Part shown: piece by piece, positions 1-10,286 of the stretch
Layout: each line of letters begins with the position of its first letter
Numbering within the stretch: the first letter of the stretch is position 1
Source of the DNA: CAVTJL01 sp963752325
Lineage (GTDB): Bacteria > Pseudomonadota > Alphaproteobacteria > Geminicoccales > Geminicoccaceae
Assembly (NCBI GenBank): GCA_963752325.1
Contig: CAVVXU010000005.1
Span: 496,001 to 560,000 of the forward strand
Length of the DNA: 64,000 nt
Direction of reading: 5' to 3'
Notes under the pieces: model-generated
What the model saw: the letters and a program-made list of their open reading frames with translations, nothing else
Databases searched by the model: none
Told to the model about the DNA's origin: nothing
Translations under genes and position numbers: made by a program

Positions 1-364
1 GCGGGTCACGGTCGACGATGGCCGGGGTGAGGAAGTCGCAAAGCTCGGGACGGTCGACGGCGTTCAGCGGAACGCCAGCCGCCCGCGCGGCCGCGGCCAC
101 GTGGGCAAGCTCGCTCGCATCCTCGGTCGCGGCGATCGCGAGGCGGCAGCCGACGATGTCGCGGGTCGCGAAGGCGCGGCGGCTGAGCCGGATGGCGTGC
201 GAGCGCGCCAGCGCCTCGATCGGCCTCGCAGGGCTCGGCGGCAACGACATGGAGGCGGCCGAGGTCCGGCAGAGCAGGCGCAGCTTCTGCAGCGCCGCCT
301 CGCCGCCGCCCACCACGAGGACGGTCTGGCCCTCGAGATCGAGGAAGATCGGAAAATAGCGCAT
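1..364 (-). CDS. cysG: Siroheme synthase N-terminal domain (precorrin-2 dehydrogenase/ferrochelatase), 3' end outside the window
   Basis: The translation starts MRYFPIFLDLEGQ and has the NAD-binding glycine motif VLVVGGGEAALQK near residue 16. It continues with ATEDASELAHVAAAARAAG and the family signature NAVDRPELCDFLTPAIVDRDP, then runs off the left edge. This domain oxidises precorrin-2 and inserts iron to make siroheme, the cofactor of sulfite and nitrite reductases. Whether the methyltransferase half of a full CysG follows cannot be seen. The stretch around residues 34-48 (SAASMSLPPSPARP) departs from the usual VTVVAPE consensus, so a compensated pair of indels is possible there. Upstream (about 410-480) is an AT-rich patch that probably holds its promoter. 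Confidence 0.8.
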   Translation of the reverse strand, partial: MRYFPIFLDLEGQTVLVVGGGEAALQKLRLLCRTSAASMSLPPSPARPIEALARSHAIRLSRRAFATRDIVGCRLAIAATEDASELAHVAAAARAAGVPLNAVDRPELCDFLTPAIVDRDP

Positions 365-522
365 CGCCAGCTCCGCCCCGGCATGCCGGCGGGCGTCCCC
401 GAAAGGACGATCGGACGATGCGAATATATCTATTCTACACGCATCACGCAATATTTCGAATAAATAACATTATTGATCTTGTTTTATGAGAGCGAGCCTC
501 GGGTCGAGGGCACGGCCGGTGG

Positions 523-2144
523 CTAGGCCCGCTTGCGGGCGTAGAAGTCGTTGCCCTTGTCGTCGATGACGATGAAGGCTGGGAGGTCCTGGACCTCGAT
601 CCGCCAGACGGCCTCCATGCCGTACTCGGCGAAAGTCCACGGTCTCGACGGAGCGGATCATGTCGCGCCCGACCCGCGCCGCGGCACCGCCGATGGTGGC
701 GAGATAGAAGCCGCCATGTCGCTGGCAGCTCGCGGCGACGGCGGGCGCCCTGTTGCCCTTGGAGACGGTGACGAGCGCAGCCGCCGGCCGCCTGGAACTC
801 CGGGAATGTAGGGGTCCATCCGCGCGGCCGTGGTGGGCCCGAAGGAGCCGGAGGCCCAGCCCTCGGGCGTCTTGGCCGGCCCGGCATAGTAGATCGGATG
901 GTCCTTCATATAGGCCGGCAGCGGCTCGCCGGCCGCGAGCCGCCGGCTCAGCTCGGCATGGACGAGATCGCGGGCGACGATCATGGGACCGCTCAGCAGC
1001 AGCGGTGTCGCCACCGGGTGCCGGCTCAGCTCGGCGCGGATCTCCGCCATCGGCCGCGCCGAGGTCGAGCACGGACCGCCTGGCCGATGTCGACCTCCGT
1101 CTCGGGCAGGAAGCGCGCCGGATCGTTGTCGAGCCGCTCGAGGAAGACGCCATCGCTCGTGATCCTGGCCTTGATCTGGCGGTCGGCCGAGCAGGAGACG
1201 CCGAGCCCGACGGGCAGGGAGCCATTGTGCCGCGGCAGGCGGATGACGCGCACGTCGTGGGCGAAGTAGCGCCCGCCGAACTGGGCGCCGATGCCGAGCT
1301 CGCGCGCCAGCTCGAGCACGCGGGCCTCGAGCTCCCGGTCGCGGAAGGCGCGGCCCAGCGCATCGCCGCTGGTCGGCAGCTCGTCGAGATAGCGGCAGCT
1401 CGCGAGCTTCAGGGTCTTCAGGCACTGCTCGGCCGAGAGGCCGCCCACGACCACCGCCAGGTGATAGGGCGGGCAGGCGGCGGTGCCGAGGCCGCAGAGC
1501 TTCTCCTCGAGGAAGGCGAGGATCCGCTCCGGATCGAGCAGCCGGCGCGTCTCCTGGAACAAGAAGGTCTTGTTGGCGGAGCCACCGCCCTTGGCGACGA
1601 AGAGGAAATCGAAGGCATCGCCGGCAACCGCCTCGATGTCGATCTGCGCCGGCAGGTTCGTGCCGGTGTTGCGCTCCTCGTACATCGTGAGCGGCGCCAG
1701 GTGGCTGAAGCGGAGGTTGCGCCTGGCATAGGTCCGCTCGATCCCGGCCGAGAGGGCCGCTTCCTGGTCGCCTTCGACCAGCACCTGCTGGCCCTTCTTG
1801 CCGACCACGATGGCGGTGCCCGTGTCCTGGCAGGAAGGAAACGCGCCGCCCGAGGCGATGACGGCGTTCTTCAAAAGCTCCATCGCGACGAAGCGGTCGT
1901 TCGCCGAGGCCAGGGGATCGTCGAGGATCGCCCGGAGCTGCGTCAGGTGGGAGGTGCGGAAGAAGTGGGCGATGTCGCTGAAGGCGGTCTCGGCGAGCGC
2001 GGTGAGCGTGTCGGGCGGGACCGAGAGGAAGCGGCGCCCGCCGAGATCGAGGACCTCGGGCGGCGCCAGATCGAGGCGGCGATAGTCGGTCGGATCCGGG
2101 CCACGCTGGAAGATCGGTCGATAGGTCTCCGCCGCCTCGCTCAT
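523..2144 (-). CDS. Class I iron-sulfur fumarate hydratase, frame broken by several indels
   Basis: Hydrates fumarate to malate in the TCA cycle using a 4Fe-4S cluster. From the ATG at 2144 the protein reads through the three cluster cysteines in family context: FPSCQDTGTA, TAACPPYHLAVV and LGVSCSADRQIKARI. The frame then shifts near 1060-1085 (two changes), continues as MAEIRAELSRHPV and AYMKDHPIYYAGPAKTPEG, shifts again near 800 to VSKGNRAPAV and QRHGGFYLATIGG, and near 640 to FAEYGMEAVWRIEVQDLP. It ends IDDKGNDFYARKRA and a TAG at 523. The summed length of about 540 residues matches FumA/FumB-type enzymes. It lies 19 bp downstream of the SDR gene on the same strand. Conserved residues persist after every break, so indel errors are likelier than decay. 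Confidence 0.88.
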
Positions 2145-2163
2145 CCCAGCTCCTCACCCAGTC

Positions 2164-2916
2164 TCAGATGCAGCGCCCGCCATCGACCTCGAGGACGGCG
2201 CCCGTGACCATCTCGGCCTCGGCCGAGGCGAGGAAGACCGCCGCGTTGGCGATGTCCTCGGGCCTGCTCATCCGGCCCCAGGGGATCGTCGCGATGAACC
2301 GCGCCCTGTTCTCCGGCGTGTCCGGCACGCCCATGAACGTCTCGAGCAGCGCCGTCTGCGCCGATCACCGGGGCGATGCCGCAGACCCTGATCTTGTCCG
2401 GCGCCAGCTCGACCGCCATGGACTTGGTGATCGTGTTGGCCGCACCCTTCGAGCCATTGTACCAGGTCAGGCCCGGCCGCGGCCGGATGCCGGCCGTGGA
2501 GGTGACGTTGATGATGGCGCCGCCGCCGCGCTTCCTCAGATGCGGAACGGCCGCATGCGCCATGTGGAAGATGGACTTGACGTTGACGGCGAAGACGCGG
2601 TCGAACTCGGCCTCGTCGACCTCGAGCATGGGCCGGTTCCGGTGGCTGACGCCGGCATTGTTGACGACGATCTCGAGGTCGCCAAAGGTCTCGAGGGTCC
2701 GCGCCACCGCCGCCCGCACGGAATCGGCCCTTGCCGACGTCGCAGCCCATGCCGAAGGCATGGATCGCCCAGCTCATCGGCGACCGCTCGGGCGCCCGTC
2801 TCGTTGATGTCGAGGAGCGCCACCTTGGCACCCTCGCGCACATAGGCCTCGGCGATGCCCTTGCCGAACCCCGAGGCGGCCCCCGTGATCAGCGCCACCT
2901 TGCCCTCGAGCCGCAT
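2164..2916 (-). CDS. SDR-family NAD(P)-dependent oxidoreductase, two indels
   Basis: A classical short-chain dehydrogenase of about 250 residues. The start is MRLEGKVALITGAASGFGKG, with the TGxxxGxG cofactor motif at residues 11-18. After a frameshift near 2735 it continues with DLEIVVNNAGVS (NNAG motif), INVTSTAG (catalytic Ser region) and TWYNGSKGA (YxxxK pair). A second shift near 2350 restores ALLETFMGVPDTPENRARF and the end VTGAVLEVDGGRCI, with TGA at 2164. The substrate cannot be told from sequence. It sits between a Rieske oxygenase and fumarase on the same strand, so it may oxidise an alcohol in the same catabolic route. Confidence 0.85.
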
Positions 2917-3017
2917 TCTTCGTGCCTCCCTGCCGTTGGCGATGCGGAGAACGCCGCCAGGGCAGCTCCCGCCTGCCCTCCTTCGTCGCGGCCGGGCCGG
3001 CTGTCAACCGGAGCCGA

Positions 3018-4234
3018 CTACTCGGCCGCGACCATCGAGGCAGGCTCCTCACGGCTGAGACACGCCGTCATCTCGCCGGTGTACCAGTCGACGAAGCTCC
3101 TCGTGCCCACCTCGATCACAGGCGAGTAGGGCCCAGGCTCGTAAGCGCTCGATCGCACGCCCGCCTGGGTCATCTCGACGAGCCTCCGGTCCTGGTCGTT
3201 GGTGGCCAGCCACACCTCGCGTGAGACGGCCGACATCGTAGTCGACCCCTTCCACCGCCTCCTTGTGGACCAGCCACTTCGTGGTCACGAGCGTCCGCTC
3301 GGGCCCGAGCGGCAGGACCCGGAACGCCACGACATGGTCGGCACCCAGATGGTTCCAGGTATTGGGCAGGCTCAGCATGCGCGACGGAGCCGAGGTCGGG
3401 ATCGGTGAGCCGGCCGAGCAGCCGGCGGCAGGCCGGACTCGCCGTCCATCGTCATCGCGAGGGCACCTTCGACGAAGGGCATGCGCACGGCCCGGTAGGC
3501 GAGGCTCGAGGGCGTCGGAGATAGGGCAGGCCGAGCTCCGCCCAGTCCGGCCCTGCCGCTCCAGGAGGTCGAGATAGGCGGCGTCGGCGCGCGGATCATC
3601 GACCGCATCGTACTCGGAGAGGGTGCGGCAGAGCTCGGGATGGCTGCCCGCGCAATGATAGCATTCGCGGTTGTTCTCCATCACGAGCTTCCAGTTGCCC
3701 TCCTCGACGATGTTGCTCTCGAACGCGACCTTGCAGCTGTCGATCTCGACGGGCTGGAGGAAGGGCAGGACGTCCTGCCGGAAGGGCTCGATCGAGGGCG
3801 GCTCGTCGGCGAGCGAGACGAAGAGCCAGCCGCCGACATTCTCCAGATGGGCCTCCTTCAGGCGGAAGCCGTCGACCTCGAAGCCCTCGCCCATGTAGCG
3901 AGCCTTCACGAGACGGCCCCTCGAGATCGTAGCTCCACTGGTGGTAGGGGCAGACGAGCCGGGCCGAGCGGCCGCGGCCCTCGGCGCAGACCCGGGCGCC
4001 GCGGTGCCGGCAGCTGTTGTGGAGGGCGCGGATGGCGCCGTCCCGGCCGCGCACGAGCACGAGGGAATCGTCGCCGATCTGGACCGTCATCCAGCTGCCC
4101 GGCTCGGGAACCTCGCAGCTCAGGCCGACGAAGATCCAGCTTCGCCCGAAGATCTCCTGCATGTCCAGGCGATGGAGGTCAGGGTCGGTATAGAAGGCAC
4201 CGAGGCAGGCCCCAGCCCGGCCGTCGAGCCTCAA
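3018..4234 (-). CDS. Rieske non-heme iron oxygenase alpha subunit, GbcA-like, several indels
   Basis: An aromatic-ring-hydroxylating-type oxygenase subunit of about 405 residues. The N-terminal Rieske domain binds 2Fe-2S through CRHRGARVC and CPYHQWSYDL. The catalytic domain carries the iron-binding stretch MENNRECYHCAGSHPELC, followed by LPNTWNHLGADHVVAFRVLPLGP, TLVTTKWLVHKEAVEGVDYD and WLATNDQDRRLVE. These last motifs are close to glycine-betaine/stachydrine demethylase oxygenases (GbcA group), so an N-demethylation of a quaternary ammonium compound is my inference. Frames change near 3905, between about 3380 and 3600 (twice), and near 3235. A ferredoxin-reductase partner is not visible next to it. 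It is divergent from the CoA-transferase gene, with 271 bp between them. Confidence 0.85.
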
Positions 4235-4505
4235 GGAGACGCCAGCATCCGATCACGCGTCGACATGGCGAAGCACCCCGGGCAGGGCTCCTGCGACGGC
4301 GCCCCAGCGCCGCCCACCGACCCGTCCGAAGTCTCGCCTATCATGGCGCCGGCCCGCTCTCCTGCGGCGCCGGGACTCCGGCTTGCGCGCCAGCGACCGG
4401 CCGGCATCGCCGCAGCACGGACGGTTGCGCAACCGGCTCGGAGCCCCGATGCTTCGGCGCCGTCTCGACTGTCTATTCCCGCGGTGGAGGGGGGCTGCGC
4501 TGGCC

Positions 4506-5649
4506 ATGGCACGCGATCTCGAAGGCATTCTCGTCGTCAGCCTCGAGCAGGCCGTGGCGGCGCCGCTGGCCTCGCGCAACCTCGCCGACGCCGGCGCCCG
4601 CGTGATCAAGATCGAGCGGCCGGAGGGCGACTTCGCCCGCGGCTACGATCACTACTGCGAGGGCGAGAGCGTCAACTTCGTCTGGCTGAATCGCGGCAAG
4701 GAGTCGGTTCGCCTCGACCTCAAGGACGAGACCGACATGGCGCTCCTCCTGCGCATGCTGGCGCGGGCCGACGTCTTCATCCAGAATCTGGCGCCCGGCG
4801 CCACCGGCCGGCTGGGCATCGGCGCAGCTGCGCTGCGCCAGCGCTTTCCGCGCCTCATCACCTGCGACATCAGCGGCTATGGATCGACCGGCCCGTTCCG
4901 CGACCTCAAGGCCTATGATCTGCTGGTCCAGGCCGAGAGCGGGCTCGCCTCGATCAACGGCATCGGCGACGAGTTGACGCGCGTGGGCATCTCCGTCTGC
5001 GACATCGCGGCCGGCATGACAGCGACCTCGGCGCTCTTCCGTGCCCTGTTCGCGCGCGAGCGGACCGGCCAGGGACGCGCCATCGAGGTCTCACTCTTTC
5101 ACGCCATCGGCGACTGGATGAATGTGCCCTATCTCACCTGGGCCTATGGCCGGCACGAGCCACCTCGCCTCGGCCTCCATCATCCGACGATAGCGCCCTA
5201 TGGTGCCTATCCTTGCGGGGACGGTGGCTCCGTGCTGCTGGCGATCCAGAACGAGCGCGAATGGCGGCGGCTCTGCAGCGAGGTGCTGGAGCGCCCCGAG
5301 CTCGCATCCGATCCGCGTTTCATCACCAATCCAGATCGGGTAGCCAATCGAGAGGCCCTGGACGAGGCGCTACGAGCGGCCCTGGGCCTGCACGACCGCG
5401 AGGGCGTCTGCGCCCTGCTCGAGCGGCGCGGCCATCGCCTATGGCCGCCTCTCAACCCTCGAGGATCTGCTTCACCATCCCCAGAACCGCGCTTGGCCGG
5501 TGACGACGGCGGGGGGAAAGCAGGTCTCGGTGCTGGGGCCGGGCGCCCTCGTCGTTGGCGAGCCCGTCGAGCGCACCCGGGTTCCGGCGCTCGGGCAGCA
5601 CGACGCGGCGATCCGCGAGGAGTTCGCGCCCGACGCCGATGCGGCCTGA
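4506..5649 (+). CDS. Family III CoA-transferase (CaiB/BaiF), one indel
   Basis: Transfers CoA between carboxylic acids. The start MARDLEGILVVSLEQAVAAPLA leads into the CaiB/BaiF N-terminal fold. LADAGARVIKIERPEGDFAR and the invariant DLK after ESVR follow, and the catalytic aspartate is expected in DLLVQAESGL (around residue 140). Near 5430 the frame shifts. The continuation IAYGRLSTLEDLLHHPQNRAW and PALGQHDAAIREEFAPDADAA is the normal C-terminus, with TGA at 5647-5649. Length across the break is about 381 residues, usual for the family. A 7-bp hairpin lies at its stop codon. The substrate is unknown. It is divergent from the Rieske oxygenase. Confidence 0.87.
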
Positions 5650-5666
5650 CACTCGATGACGAGTGT
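5649..5666 (+). terminator. Hairpin at the end of the CoA-transferase gene
   Basis: ACACTCG (5649-5655), loop ATGA, CGAGTGT (5660-5666) is a perfect 7-bp stem that starts in the stop codon. No U-run follows, so it may act only as a 3'-end hairpin. Confidence 0.4.
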
Positions 5667-5757
5667 GACGGAACGTCCATGGACAGCGTTCCCAGACCTT
5701 GCATACTCTAAGGCGCCTTCTGTGGGCACTGACCCAACCGCCAGCGCCGGATTATCG

Positions 5758-6950
5758 ATGACCGAGCAGCATGCCTTCGAGCCGCCCGTTCCCTGCCCTG
5801 TTTGCGCTTCGACCGATCAGCTGCCGATCTTCGCGGTGGACGAGCTCCCCGTGCAGAGCTCGCTTCTGTACCCTGACCGCGGCTCGGCTCTGGCGGTGCC
5901 CAAAGCCCGGCTGGATCTTGTGCTTTGCCTGGAATGCGGCCTCGCCTTCAATCGCGCCTTCGACGAGCGGTACGTGCTCTACGATCCCAATTACGAGGAC
6001 GCCCAGGGCTACTCGCCACGCTTTCGCACCTTCATCGAGGAACTCGCGAGGACACTGGTCCGGCGCCACAACCTCGCCGGCAAGACCGTCGTCGAGATCG
6101 GCTGTGGCAAGGGTGAGTTCCTGGTGGCGCTCAAGCAGGCGGGCATGGGCCGGGCGATAGGCTTCGATCCCGCCTACCGCCCCGATCCGGCCCATCGCTC
6201 GATATCCAGCCTCGAGATCCACTCCACGCTGTACGGGCCAGGCGAGGCCACGCTGCGCCCGGATCTCGTCTGCTCCCGCCATACCCTCGAGCATGTCGGC
6301 CAGCCCCGGGCCCTGCTCCAGCTGGTCCGGCACAATCTGGAGGCGAGCCCGCACGCAGTCTTGTTCTTCGAGGTGCCGGACCTGGAGCGGATCCTGGCCG
6401 AGCGGGCCTTCTGGGACGTCTACTACGAGCACGTCCTCTACTTCTCGCCGCACGCCCTGAAGCGGCTACTGGCGGAAGCGGGCTTCATGGTCGGCGAGGT
6501 GGTCAAGGTCTATGGCGGCCAATACCTCACCGTCGAGACAAGCATCGCCAGGGGAGCGGCTGCCGCTCCCCTGGGGCCGCCGCCGCCCGGCCTCGTCGAG
6601 ATCGCCCGCGCCTTCGGGCAAGGCGTGAGCGAGCGCTTGGCGGCCGATCGGGCCGAGCTCGCGCGCTGGCGCGCGGCCGGTCGGCGTGTGGCGATCTGGG
6701 GGTCTGGCTCGAAGGGGGTCGCCTACCTGGCGACGATGCGGCCCCAGCAGGAGGCTGTCGCGGTCGTCGACGTCAATCCGCACCGTTGGGGCCGATACCT
6801 CGCCGGCAGCGGCGGAAGTGATCGTCGGGCCGGAGGACCTAGTGCCGCTGCGTCCCGACGTCGTCGTGGTGATGAATCCACTCTATCTCGACGAGATCGA
6901 GGGGACGCTGCGCTCGCTTGGGCTCAGACCCCGAGCTCAGGCCTGCCTAA
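5758..6950 (+). CDS. Class I SAM-dependent methyltransferase with N-terminal zinc-binding motif (sugar C-methyltransferase type)
   Basis: The N-terminus has paired cysteines CPVC (residue about 14) and CLECGLAFN (about 60). The methyltransferase core has KTVVEIGCGKGEFLVALK (SAM motif I), SRHTLEHV, FFEVPDLERI and YYEHVLYFSPHALKRLL. The C-terminal domain has RVAIWGSGSKGVAYL. This is the architecture of NDP-sugar C-methyltransferases (TylC3/NovU type). The frame shifts near 6805 and the protein continues EVIVGPEDLVPLRPDVVVVMNPLYLDEI. Another small shift near 6920 would give the natural end at TAA 6948-6950; in the literal frame it would instead run into the convergent glycosyltransferase. It is the first gene of the glycan cluster and a paralogue of the gene at 13111. 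Confidence 0.82.
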
Positions 6951-6969
6951 GCCCCGAGCGGGACCGCAG

Positions 6970-7995
6970 TCAGCGCCGGCTCTCCTTGCTGTGTGAGCCG
7001 GCGGGGTGCCCGAGGGACGCCTCGGCAGGCACATCAAAGTGGCCCGGCGCAGCGCCGAAGAAGCGCTTCTTCGTATGCTCTGCCCAGCCGACAAACTCGG
7101 GCGCCACGATCGCGATCGCGTCCGTCGTGACGCGCAGGCTGTTCCAATTCACCGTCCACCACCGGGCCAGCTTGGCGTAGCAACGCCGCCGCTCCTCGGC
7201 CGGAAGGTCGGCGGCCCGGACCATGCGCCAGTACTCGTGATAGAGACGCAGGGTAGGCAGATGAAACCAGCTCCGTCCGGTCGGGTCGTGCCAAGCGCGA
7301 CGCTCGCGGGCGCTCGACTGGCTTCGGGTGTAGCGGGCCGCGTGCTCGCGCATCTGCACGAGATGCTCGGGCAGCTGGATCAGACGCCCGCGCAGCGCCA
7401 TCTGCGCCAGCAACGCCCGGTCGGCGCCGTGAAAGTCGCTGTGCAGCAGCGAGTGGAGCATGGCCTTGCGCGGCATCACCCCGAACATGTCGGCGCAGGA
7501 ATGGGCCCGCAAGATCATGACGCCGAAGCGCTCGGATGGGCTCGGCAGGTCGGCGTGAGCCAGGACCGTCTCGTAGACGCCGATGATCTGCCCGCCGGGC
7601 TCGATATAGTCGATCACCGTGTTGCACAGGACGGCATCGGGCTCGGCCTCGAGCGCGCCGACGGTCCGCTCGAGATAGGTCGGCTGGATGCGATCGTCAT
7701 GCGCCAGCCACTTGAAGTATCGGCCCCGCGCCATCGCGAAGGTGTGGTTATAGTTGGCTGCCGCTCCGACGTTCCGTTCCTGCCGACGGTAGACCACCCG
7801 GCGGTCGGAAGCCGCAAGCGCCCGACACATCTCCTCCGTGCGATCCGTGGACGCGTTGTCGGATATCAGAAGCTCGAAGTCGCCGAGGGTCTGCCTGAGG
7901 ACAGAACTCACAGCGTCTCCCAGAAAATTTGCGCCATTATAAACTGGCAACCCGACACTTACCAGCGGCGCTCCATCGCTCCTTTTTACCGCCAT
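6970..7995 (-). CDS. Glycosyltransferase family 2
   Basis: A cytosolic or membrane-associated GT-A glycosyltransferase of about 341 residues. The start region PLVSVGLPVYNGANFLGDAVSSVL is the GT2 N-terminal signature. LLISDNASTDRTEEMC (nucleotide site) follows, then RYFKWLAHDDRIQPTYLE, where HDD is the metal-binding DXD-like motif. I chose the ATG at 7995 (MAVKRSDGAPLVS) because the extension upstream is arginine-rich and not conserved-looking; ATGs at 8010 and 8091 are also in frame. It is the only gene of the left half of the glycan cluster on the minus strand and converges on the methyltransferase. Confidence 0.85.
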   Translation of the reverse strand: MAVKRSDGAPLVSVGLPVYNGANFLGDAVSSVLRQTLGDFELLISDNASTDRTEEMCRALAASDRRVVYRRQERNVGAAANYNHTFAMARGRYFKWLAHDDRIQPTYLERTVGALEAEPDAVLCNTVIDYIEPGGQIIGVYETVLAHADLPSPSERFGVMILRAHSCADMFGVMPRKAMLHSLLHSDFHGADRALLAQMALRGRLIQLPEHLVQMREHAARYTRSQSSARERRAWHDPTGRSWFHLPTLRLYHEYWRMVRAADLPAEERRRCYAKLARWWTVNWNSLRVTTDAIAIVAPEFVGWAEHTKKRFFGAAPGHFDVPAEASLGHPAGSHSKESRR

Positions 7996-8270
7996 TCTCG
8001 TGCTCGCCATACGGACCGCCCGAAGCCCAAGCAGGGATCGAATTGTTGTCACTCTAGGAGAGGCGCCGCGGCCGGCCAATCGAAAAGCCATGCCGAGCGC
8101 CGGTTAGGACTACCCCCGAAGGCGCCCTGGGTCAAAAGGGCAACACCCCCCGTAGTTGTATCATGGTAGGGAGAGTTCCCCGCCAAGGGGGCTCTCGCAG
8201 CGGCTCGGCGGCTTGCGTCCTCGTGAGCGCTGTGGTCTCGTCCGCCGCCACCGAACGGGACGGTAACCTC

Positions 8271-9134
8271 ATGAACCTTCGAGAGATCATGGGCAGCGCT
8301 TTTTGGGAGCGGGCGCTTCGCGACCGTCTCGCCGAGCCGCTCCATCTCAACATGGCGAGCGCCTTCGTGGCGTTGTTCGGCAGCTTCCGAGCCAAGGTGG
8401 CGTTCGACCTCGTCGACCGCCGCCGCTACGCTTTCTGCCTCCTGAAGGCAGCCGACTACGCCAAGGCCATGGGCGTCCCCAAGATCTATGCGGTCGAGTT
8501 CGGGATCGCGGCGGGTGCCGGGCTCGTCAACCTTGCCCAGATCGGCCAGCAGGTCACGAGGACGACGGGCGTCGAGATCGGGCTCATCGGTCTCGATAGC
8601 GGCACCGGCATGCCGCGTCCGGCGGACTATCGGGACTATCCCGAGGAGTTTGTCGAAGGAGACTTTCCCACCCCGGACCGAGCGTTGGTCGAGCGCAACG
8701 TGCCGGCCGGCACGCGTGTCATCTACGGCCCAATGGCGGAGACCGCCCGAGACTTCCTGGAGGAGCTCGACGCGCCAATCGGCTTTCTCTCGCTCGATCT
8801 CGCCTTCTACTCCAGCACGATCGACGCCATGAAGGCCCTCGAGGGCCCGGCGGATCGCTACCTGCCCATGACCCTCGTCTATCTGGGCGCCGTCCTGATG
8901 GACAGCGCCAATCCTGCCGTCGGCGAGCTTCTGGCGGTAACGGAGTTCAACCGCGACCATCGGCTCCGCCAGGTGCACCCCTTCACCGCCTTGCGGGAGA
9001 AGCGCATCTTCAAGAATGGCGCCTGGCTCAACCAGATCCACACCCTGCATGTGCTGGATCACCCCCGCCGCTCCGGTGTCGACCCGCTCAGCCGCGAGAC
9101 CTGGGTCCTCGGCAATCCCTATGCGAAGAAATAG
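8271..9134 (+). CDS. TylF/MycF-like SAM methyltransferase-related protein
   Basis: About 287 residues, intact. VEFGIAAGAGLVNLAQIG (around residue 78) resembles a SAM-binding glycine loop. IGLDSGTGMPRPADYRDYPEEFVEGDFP resembles macrocin O-methyltransferase-like enzymes, in which a similar segment follows the SAM site. IGFLSLDLAFYSSTIDAMKAL is the conserved acidic strand. The family assignment comes from these motifs only. The position inside a glycan cluster suggests O-methylation of a sugar. I chose MNLREIMGSAFWER as the start; the in-frame extension to 8163 looks non-coding. Confidence 0.6.
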   Translation: MNLREIMGSAFWERALRDRLAEPLHLNMASAFVALFGSFRAKVAFDLVDRRRYAFCLLKAADYAKAMGVPKIYAVEFGIAAGAGLVNLAQIGQQVTRTTGVEIGLIGLDSGTGMPRPADYRDYPEEFVEGDFPTPDRALVERNVPAGTRVIYGPMAETARDFLEELDAPIGFLSLDLAFYSSTIDAMKALEGPADRYLPMTLVYLGAVLMDSANPAVGELLAVTEFNRDHRLRQVHPFTALREKRIFKNGAWLNQIHTLHVLDHPRRSGVDPLSRETWVLGNPYAKK

Positions 9135-9340
9135 CGCATCCCAGAAGCATAGCCAGGGATGCCATGCCGCTGAAGATGGCCTGGACAAGCCGGCGACGCG
9201 GGCTCATCGTCTAGTTTCGGCCTATACTCCGGGCTAGCGGCCATCCCGGCAGCCGAGGCTGCGACGCGAAAGACGTGCCGACGGCACGTCGCGGATGCGG
9301 TATGCGCAGTGCCGTCTCTTCTGGCCGACGGGACATTTTG

Positions 9341-10238
9341 ATGATCGGCATCCAGCTCAACCCCAGCTATACCGACGAGACGCGTCGGCAGCGGGTCTTC
9401 GACGGCGATATTCTCATCTACAACGGACTGCCCGGGCTGATCGCTCTCTGCGAGCATGCCCGGAGCATGATCCGCGAGGCCTTTGCTCCGCATGATCCCG
9501 GAGAAGGCGCAGTACGCCCTTTCTGTCGACGAGTTCATTAAGCGCGCAGGGCCGCTGAAGTCGTCGTTCACGAACGGCCAGCGAACAAAGCAGCTGATGC
9601 AGCAGTTCGTGCTCGCGTTCGGCTCCGACCCGATGAGCACCTATTTTGATCTACCTCGCCTACGCGTCGTGCCGAGCGACGACTTCCTGACCTCGGGGGT
9701 GAGCTACGCCTACAAGGCGCACCGCGACACATGGTACGCACATCCCGTGGCGGTGGTGAATTTCTGGCTGCCGGTGTTCGACATCCCGCCCGAATGCGCG
9801 ATGTCGATGTTCCCGCGCTACTTCCGCGAGGCCGTTCCGAACGGTTCCGCAGGCTTCGACTATGATGGCTGGGTCGCCAACGCGCGCCATCAGGCCGCTC
9901 AGCAGGTCAAGGCCGATGTCCGGCCGCATCCGCTGCCGAAGGCGCCGATCGACACCAGCGGCGAGTTCCGAATCGCCGGGCGCGGCGGTGACGTCATGGT
10001 CTTCTCCGGCTGCCACCTCCACGCCACGGCCCCCAACCGCGCCGGCAAGACCCGCTTCAGCATCGACTTCAGGACAGTCGACCTCGCGGATCTGCAGAGC
10101 GGACGCGGCGGACCCAACCCCGACAGCGAGGCCGTCGGCACGACCCTTGGAGACTTCTTGAGGGTCGCGGACCTGCAGCCCTTGGACCTGTCCCTGATCG
10201 ACGTGCGCCGAGCCCATCCGGCAGCAGCAGCGGCCTGA
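9341..10238 (+). CDS. Fe(II)/2-oxoglutarate-dependent dioxygenase (phytanoyl-CoA dioxygenase-like), one indel
   Basis: The protein begins MIGIQLNPSYTDETRRQRVF, shifts frame near 9500 and continues as KAQYALSVDEFIKRAGPL. The expected facial triad is visible: YKAHRDTWYAHPV supplies HxD, and VMVFSGCHLHATAPNRAGKTRFSIDFRTV supplies the distal His and the Arg that holds 2-oxoglutarate. NFWLPVFDIPPECAMSMFPRYF between them is typical of the cupin core. About 299 residues across the break. A hydroxylase or desaturase acting on a sugar or its attached group fits the surrounding glycan genes, but the substrate is not shown by the sequence. Confidence 0.72.
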
Positions 10239-10256
10239 GCCGTACCCGCCGCGGCA

Positions 10257-10276
10257 GCCGGGGACAACGCCCCGGC
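10257..10276. terminator. Hairpin between convergent genes
   Basis: GCCGGGG (10257-10263), a six-base loop, then CCCCGGC (10270-10276) lies exactly between the stop codons of the dioxygenase and the epimerase. There is no clear U-run, so a bidirectional or weak terminator is likely. Confidence 0.45.
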
Positions 10277-10286
10277 TCGGCCCCCG

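Noticed and set aside
753..2207. A 484-codon open frame opposite the fumarase gene
   Set aside because: The minus strand carries all three Fe-S cysteines and the complete fumarase; the plus-strand frame is low-complexity Arg/Ala/Glu sequence.
523..4234. Fumarase, SDR and Rieske genes as degenerate pseudogenes
   Set aside because: Catalytic and metal-binding residues persist in all segments and the same kind of break hits essential genes, so sequencing indels explain them better.
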